Source: Argopecten irradians
Lineage: Eukaryota; Mollusca; Bivalvia; Pectinida; Pectinidae
Assembly: GCF_041381155.1 (NCBI RefSeq)
Contig: NC_091142.1
Coordinates: 40,721,604-40,785,603, forward strand
DNA length: 64,000 nt
Direction: 5' to 3'
The notes beneath the pieces were generated by a model that was given only the letters and a program-made list of their open reading frames with translations, ran no database searches and was not told the origin of the DNA. Shown piece by piece: positions 58,936 to 64,000 of the stretch. A program made the position numbers and the translations under genes. The stretch's first letter is position 1. Each line of letters begins with the position of its first letter.

Positions 58936-60980
58936 TGAAAATACATGCTTAGAATTTTTCCTAAAACCTTAGAAATTACGGGTGATTGCTATATTCAACG
59001 ATTCCGTAATTACAGTACTAGACTGGAATAATTTTTAAGGTTAAATCTTTAGTTGAAATAGTTCTTAGAACCATTTTTGTTTCTGAATAAGTCAACTTCC
59101 ATTATTGTTTTACCTGTGTACGACATATATATATATATGTAATATATATTCCTAGGTACATGTATGATCAGGGATATTTTATTTCCATTTGCTTTTACAT
59201 CTTCATTTTAAAAATGGAGGTGACAATAAAAAAACCTAGAGCATAGATGTACGGGATTTCCATAATTCAAGTCACAATCCAATTAACGGATGTCCTAACC
59301 TGATTGACAGTAAGACAATAGCAAATACCCGACATAGTCCACCGAATAGCAAATTGCCCGCGGCCAGGTACTTACAGGTGAGTTCGATGAATGGCGTTTG
59401 GTACAGGTAAACAACATCCTGGCCCAGGTATTACATAACCATCAAACCAAAGACATGGCTAATTATATATCTATATAGGGGTATCTACTCGTATATCGAT
59501 TAAAAATTGAAAGCGACCGCAGTCTGAAAAAATAGTTTGTTTTGCTAATATCTCAATATTTAGATCTTTTATAATATCAAAAATAAATTCTTTCTACCAC
59601 ATGTTGAAACGTTTTACGGTATTGTAATAAATGTATCTCAATTTATTCGGTTAGCAACACACAACACAATGTTGGTAATGATCAATCATCGGTGTGTATG
59701 TACAGAAACATATACACCGTATACATATATGTATATATGTTTCTGGTATGTACGTCAATACTTTAATAAAGGATTTCTGAAATTGTTTCATAAAATTTCA
59801 TTTTACAGTCACAAACTTTGTAATTCACAATGTATCAAAGATGCAGACTACAGGAAAATATTATGTAATTAAAGCTTATTCGTTGCTCCTCGACAAAAAA
59901 AAAATCGAAACTTTTATTTCTGTGTGGATTTTCTTTCATAATTACACGAAGATACCTGTTATTAGAGCATAAATTAGAGTATTTGAAACATCGAATTTCA
60001 CTCTTTTAGTTATTTACATTCGAGCCAAAGTTATTGTATGATTAACTTCACTCAAAAGTAATCATAAAAAATCGCTGATCGGCTTTTCCTGTGACCGTCG
60101 ATGTAAGTGATAGCACATCAGTTATAGTACAGCTATAAGCCACGGACTATTATGACGTCACACGGTTTAGAGCTAGAACATATGCATAATCGGGCGGTCA
60201 GAAGTTTGGACCTCGATATCGACGGTTTACAGGTTATTCCGGTCGCGCGCGGCACGGAGAGGTTTCTACACGTGCTAATAAAGCCATTTCCAGCATAAAC
60301 TGAAATTATAATTTTTGACTGCACAATTCCTTTAACTAGTACTTTCATTGCAACCAAGGATTTATAAGTGTATCATATACGTCCTTGTTGCAACAAAATG
60401 TAATATTCCAATCCAGTATTAACTTCTGAAATTGAAATCAGGGGTATCAATGTTTATAATATCCTGAGTTGGGTTAGATGTTTTAATGGAATATCCCTTG
60501 AGAGGAAATTGGACATTGATTTCAACTTCACCTTACACTGTTGTTAACATTGACAGATTGACACTGGATTTGGCAATATTTGATTGTTGGGTTCATTAAT
60601 GGCATGGACGGCCTCCAATGTATGTTGTGTGTAGCATTCACAGACTGCGCTGTATTTGTTGGGTCTTCTTGTATAGTGGAACTCTTGTCCTTTCATTGTG
60701 CTACATGTATTATGATATCACTGGAACATGCCGCTGAAGACACCCAAGCATCCCAACACACCTGGTCACATTAAACTGACAATGGGTCAGCCAGTCGTTC
60801 TACTGCCAGTATATGCTGAGCTCAGCAGGAGCATAACTACCACTTTCATACACTTTGCCCAGATGGTAGAAAGTTCAAACCATGATTGAAATTTCAAAAC
60901 ATGTAAAAACCAACACAAACTTTCAAAAGGAATATATATTAGTCTTGCATCATTTTTATTCTATATATCATTATTCATTG
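58936..60980. other. Mostly AT-rich, no recognised gene
   Basis: A CRE-like TGACGTCAC lies at about 60152-60160 within a GC-richer segment (60080-60330). Open frames on both strands (60133-60357 minus, 60580-60774 plus) lack family resemblance. Nothing firm. Confidence 0.3.
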
Positions 60981-61616
60981 TTATCCCCCGCGAAACGCGT
61001 TTGCGGGGGATATTGATTTGGGCTCTGTCCGTCCGTCCGTCCGTCCGTGCGTGCGTCCGTCCGTCCGTCCGAGTATCGTTTCCGGGCTATAACTCCTAAA
61101 CCGTTCAACTTGGCTACACGAAACTTTCTGTACATGTTAGGCTAGTGCTCTAGTTGTGCCTTTTGCTAATGGGAACCTTTCATTTTCGATACTTTTTCTG
61201 TTACCATGGAAACTTATTCAAAAATACCATATTATTAAAGTTTCCTTTCTATTCCGGGCTATAACTCGAAAACCGTTCAACTTGGCTACACGAAACTTTC
61301 TGTACATGTTAGGCTAGTGCTCTAGTTGTGCCTTTTTCTAATGGGAACCTTCCATTAGAAAATACTTTTTCTGTTACCATGGAAACTTATTAAAAAATAC
61401 CATATTATTAAAGTTTCCTTTCTATTCCGGGCTATAACTCGAAAACCGTTCAACTTGGCTACACGAAACTTTCTGTACATGTTAGGCTAGTGCTCTAGTT
61501 GTGCCTTTTGCTAATGGGAACCTTCCATTTTCAATACTTTTTCTGTTACCATGGAAATTTATTAAAAAATACAACTGGGCGCGGGGGATAATGCCAAGCT
61601 TTGCGGCTCCTTGTTC
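60981..61616 (+). repeat. Modular repeat family C, 3 internal units
   Basis: The 5' end is a palindrome: ATCCCCCGC, GAAACGCGTTT, GCGGGGGAT (60983-61011). A (CCGT)n microsatellite follows (GTCCGTCCGTCCGTCC, 61027-61070), then three units of about 172 bp (GGGCTATAACTC, CGTTCAACTTGGCTACACGA, ACTTTCTGTACATGTTAGGC, TTACCATGGAAA). The 3' end is GCGCGGGGGATAATGCCAAG and CTTTGCGGCTCCTTG. It has the same architecture as families A and B in mirror order. Confidence 0.88.
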
Positions 61617-61949
61617 ATATTTATTTCGCATACAATATTTTCAAGATCTTTGGAGCATTTGTTTTTAACAACTTTATAAGATTTAACATTTCCATGATTT
61701 AACCAATTTGCAAATATTTGATCCACATTATTCTATAATAAACAACAGTCATTCTGCGAAAGCACAGAATTTTCAATCTGTTATTTCAATCCATATTGAT
61801 TGAAAATAACCTGAACATGTACTATTACCTCTTTTATGATATATCTTTAATATTTCAATATATCATTACCCTGTCTAGAATCTGAGCTACGCCTCCTTCA
61901 GTACTTTCAGTACTTTGATTTAAATAGCACATTTTTTTCACTATTTAAA

Positions 61950-62140
61950 TTTTCTAGAATGAAGTACGAAAAATGTGTAGGAGGACCCTTTTTTCTTTCA
62001 AATAAGCATTTTTAGAAAATTTCAGTGGGCGAAAATGGGGGGGCAAAGAGACATGTTTGCCCCCACCCCCGTCCTGGGGAACGGGGGGGGGGGGGCAGTT
62101 GCCCCCCCTGCCCCCTCGCTTCCTACGCCCCTGGACTACG
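61950..62140 (+). repeat. CGTAGGAAG-type G/C-rich repeat
   Basis: GAAGTACGAAAAATGTGTAG, GACCCTTTTTTCTTTCAAAT, AGCATTTTTAGAAAATTTCA and GGGCGAAAATGGGGGGG, then an inverted G-rich/C-rich centre and GCTTCCTACGCCCCTGGAC. The front part matches 52195-52330 in inverse. The GGCGTAGGAAG terminus is shared with 40343, 53392 and 55412. Confidence 0.75.
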
Positions 62141-62765
62141 AAATTGAAATGTATCCTGTACATAGATATAATCTTGAAAGCGATCATTTTCAATGCATAC
62201 GGCGAACAATATGGGTGGTCAGTTGCCTAGCTTGACCATGAAAATACTCCTCTAAAAATAGAGTGAAGTCAAGCTTTACATAGAACATGACGTATTTTTT
62301 TCAAAACGAGGCCGCAGCAACAAACGGAAGCGTGCAACAAAATGTCAGATAGAAGTGGCAGTCTTACCACGGCATGTTTAGTTAAAAAACAACAACAACA
62401 AATCGAAGTGGACTGTTTATACATATCGTATAATCTAAAATACTTCATGTTTCTGATATACGCTCGCTAACTTTGTACACCAAATATACATGTAGTTAGT
62501 CTGCGGCTGTTTGTGCGCTGGCATATGTGTTGAAATTTAACTCACCACGTGCAACGCCGTTACACGAGTCCCAACAGATCCGGGCAAGTTCCACTTGAGA
62601 TGTGGATTCTGTTTCTTCTATTGCTACATGTCATCTCAAATTTAATTCCCTATATCCTAGGGTGCTACCGAATCCATTATAATTTCCTCCTTTTTGTTGC
62701 CGATTCAGATTTTTTTTATCTCACACTTTCGTTCAGCCATTTTGATTACTTTTAGTGCGTGACAA

Positions 62766-62778
62766 TGCGCATGCGCGA
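62766..62778 (+). promoter_or_regulatory. NRF1-type palindrome
   Basis: TGCGCATGCGCGA fits the NRF1 consensus YGCGCAYGCGCR. Neighbouring GCCATTTTGATT and a GC increase suggest a possible CpG-type promoter; the gene concerned is not visible. Confidence 0.3.
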
Positions 62779-63554
62779 AACTTCGACAACACAATCCATC
62801 GCAGCTTTTTGTCTGACGGACATCGTAATAAATCAAGGATTTCCTTCAATTTTGTATTCAAGACACATTTGTTCAATCTCAAACGCATAGAGAAATTAAA
62901 TTGAGGTATTTTAATATGTTTTTTCATCTTTTCTTCCGTTTATCGCATTTCACAAAAAAAAAAAAAAAATTATTTGGTTGGGCGAAACCTACCTTTAAAG
63001 CAAAAGTTGAAAACTCACCGTCGGCAGTAAAATAACATATCAGCTTCCATACTGTACTCAGTAGCGCTTATTACCATTGCATTGTAAAAATAATACTCAC
63101 AACAAGCATTCAGTGAAATATTCTTGCTGTCTTGTCTCCTGCGTTTGTTTCAATCTTAACGTTTTTGTAAATCCCAATGAATTTTGGTTTCGTTCCGTCG
63201 TCTGTTTACAACATTAGCAGTGTCACGAAGACTGTAATCGCATGTCTTCCTTCCGTTCACCTAATCACCGACGGGTAAATAAAAACCATCATATAGCGCT
63301 TGGACGGTAAGCGAATATTTGTAAACGGAAAGCTCCGTACTTAAATTAAAAAAGAAGATATTGATAGACAGACTAATTTGGCAAACCTATTACTGAATAG
63401 CTCCAGATGAATTTCCAGCGTCGCTTCAAAAAACAAAGATGGCGTCGAAAAAAGAAACGAGTGCGCATCTTTTTCGGGCGGTTGATATTTGCACTGTCAA
63501 AAATACACTATCACCCGATGCAAGGAGGTTGCTACGAACGTGCTTATTGTCTCC

Positions 63555-64000
63555 CATTGTTATAATTCTCACTTGAGATATAATAAAATACATTTTGGGA
63601 CCAATCAGTGAACAAGATGGCCGACAGGCCGCCATCTTGGATTTTGAAAATTAAAATTTGTTACCGCTCTTTCTCAGAAACTACTGAAGAAATCTGTCAC
63701 AAATTGCATGTGCAGGTTCCCCTAGGTCCCTAGTTGTGAATATTGCATTTTGGGACCGATCGCTGAACAAGATGGCCGATTGGAAATTGATAATTGAAGT
63801 TTGTTACAGCTATTTCTCAGAAAGTACTGAAAGTATCTGTCTCAAATTGCATGTTCAGGTTTCCCTAGGTCCCTAGGTAGCCATCTTGGATTTTGTTAAA
63901 TTTTTGTTACTGCTATACATGTATATCTCAAAAAGTACTGAAATGGTCTTTCTCAAATTTTACATGTAGTAAATGTTTTAAAAGCAGAGAAAAGGTCCCT
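63555..64000 (+). repeat. Tandem repeat with YY1-like motifs, running off the window
   Basis: Units of about 170 bp share CATTTTGGGACC-ATC-TGAACAAGATGGCCGA, TTTGTTAC-GCT-TTTCTCAGAAA, CTACTGAA, CTCAAATTGCATGT-CAGGTT and CCCTAGGTCCCTAG. GCCGCCATCTTGG is an exact YY1-type site on the minus strand and pairs with the preceding AAGATGGCCGAC to form a palindrome. Two and a half units are visible. Confidence 0.85.

Larger units (their letters stand above)
55380..62994. mobile_element. Possible 7.6-kb TTAA-bounded composite element
   Basis: The left end AGGTAGGTTTCGCCCAA (55380) and right end TTGGGCGAAACCTACCT (to 62994) are perfect inverted repeats of 17 bp, each next to TTAA (55376-55379 and 62995-62998). 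The interval carries other repeats and a possible promoter region but no recognised transposase. They may be the ends of one element or of two independent copies. Confidence 0.4.

Noticed and set aside
60580-60774. Cys-rich 64-codon plus-strand frame
   Set aside because: Cys spacing fits no known finger or toxin fold, no splice sites are convincing, and the length is near chance for this composition.

Overview
The window is nuclear DNA of an animal, most likely a bivalve mollusc. This is inferred from AT-rich intron-bearing sequence, jockey/CR1-type LINE debris, and several molluscan-looking dispersed repeats that carry internal tandem units and (GGAC)n-type tails. It is gene-poor and repeat-dense. 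No prokaryotic genes, operons, tRNAs, rRNAs or CRISPR arrays were seen.

Only one gene is firmly identified: a minus-strand RING finger and transmembrane-domain (RNFT1/2-like) E3 ubiquitin ligase at 4103-9920. It has eight coding exons with consensus splice sites and compatible phases that give a 455-residue product. Its introns hold a 14-copy 46-bp minisatellite and a pogo-like MITE. A second, unknown minus-strand gene is suggested by three phase-0 exons at 38866-38627, 33907-33815 and 30661-30503. Exon-like acidic repeats on the minus strand (24057, 26693, 28012) and a textbook CRE/TATA/Inr promoter with a splice donor (53691-54189) hint at further transcription units.

Layout: 1-4100 has no recognised gene; 4.1-10.1 kb is RNFT; 11-20 kb is a graveyard of non-LTR retrotransposons, with one minus-strand LINE interrupted by a 132-bp palindrome and a 1357-bp TTAA-flanked foldback element; 20-24 kb is AT-rich and nearly empty; 24-29.5 kb holds a TIR element, local duplications, a poly-T zone and a polypyrimidine satellite with four-unit higher-order structure; 30-43 kb holds the second gene model interleaved with two families of modular repeats; 43-47 kb is a plus-strand LINE whose coding sequence carries a GAT expansion of about 740 bp; 47.2-51.9 kb is a 35/37-bp palindromic satellite of roughly 128 copies; 52.4-56.2 kb is a large inverted duplication around a promoter; 55.4-63.0 kb is bracketed by matching TTAA-flanked inverted termini; the right end enters a repeat carrying YY1-like motifs.

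The strongest leads for something undescribed are: (i) three different inverted-repeat elements that share a TTAA-AG...CT-TTAA boundary; (ii) three modular repeat families with hairpin ends, a GGAC/CCGT microsatellite and variable internal unit number (1, 4 and 13 units in three copies of one family); (iii) small perfect hairpins flanked by target duplications, one inserted in the centre of a natural palindrome; (iv) a run of six different small palindromes; and (v) the dyad-rich 37-bp satellite.
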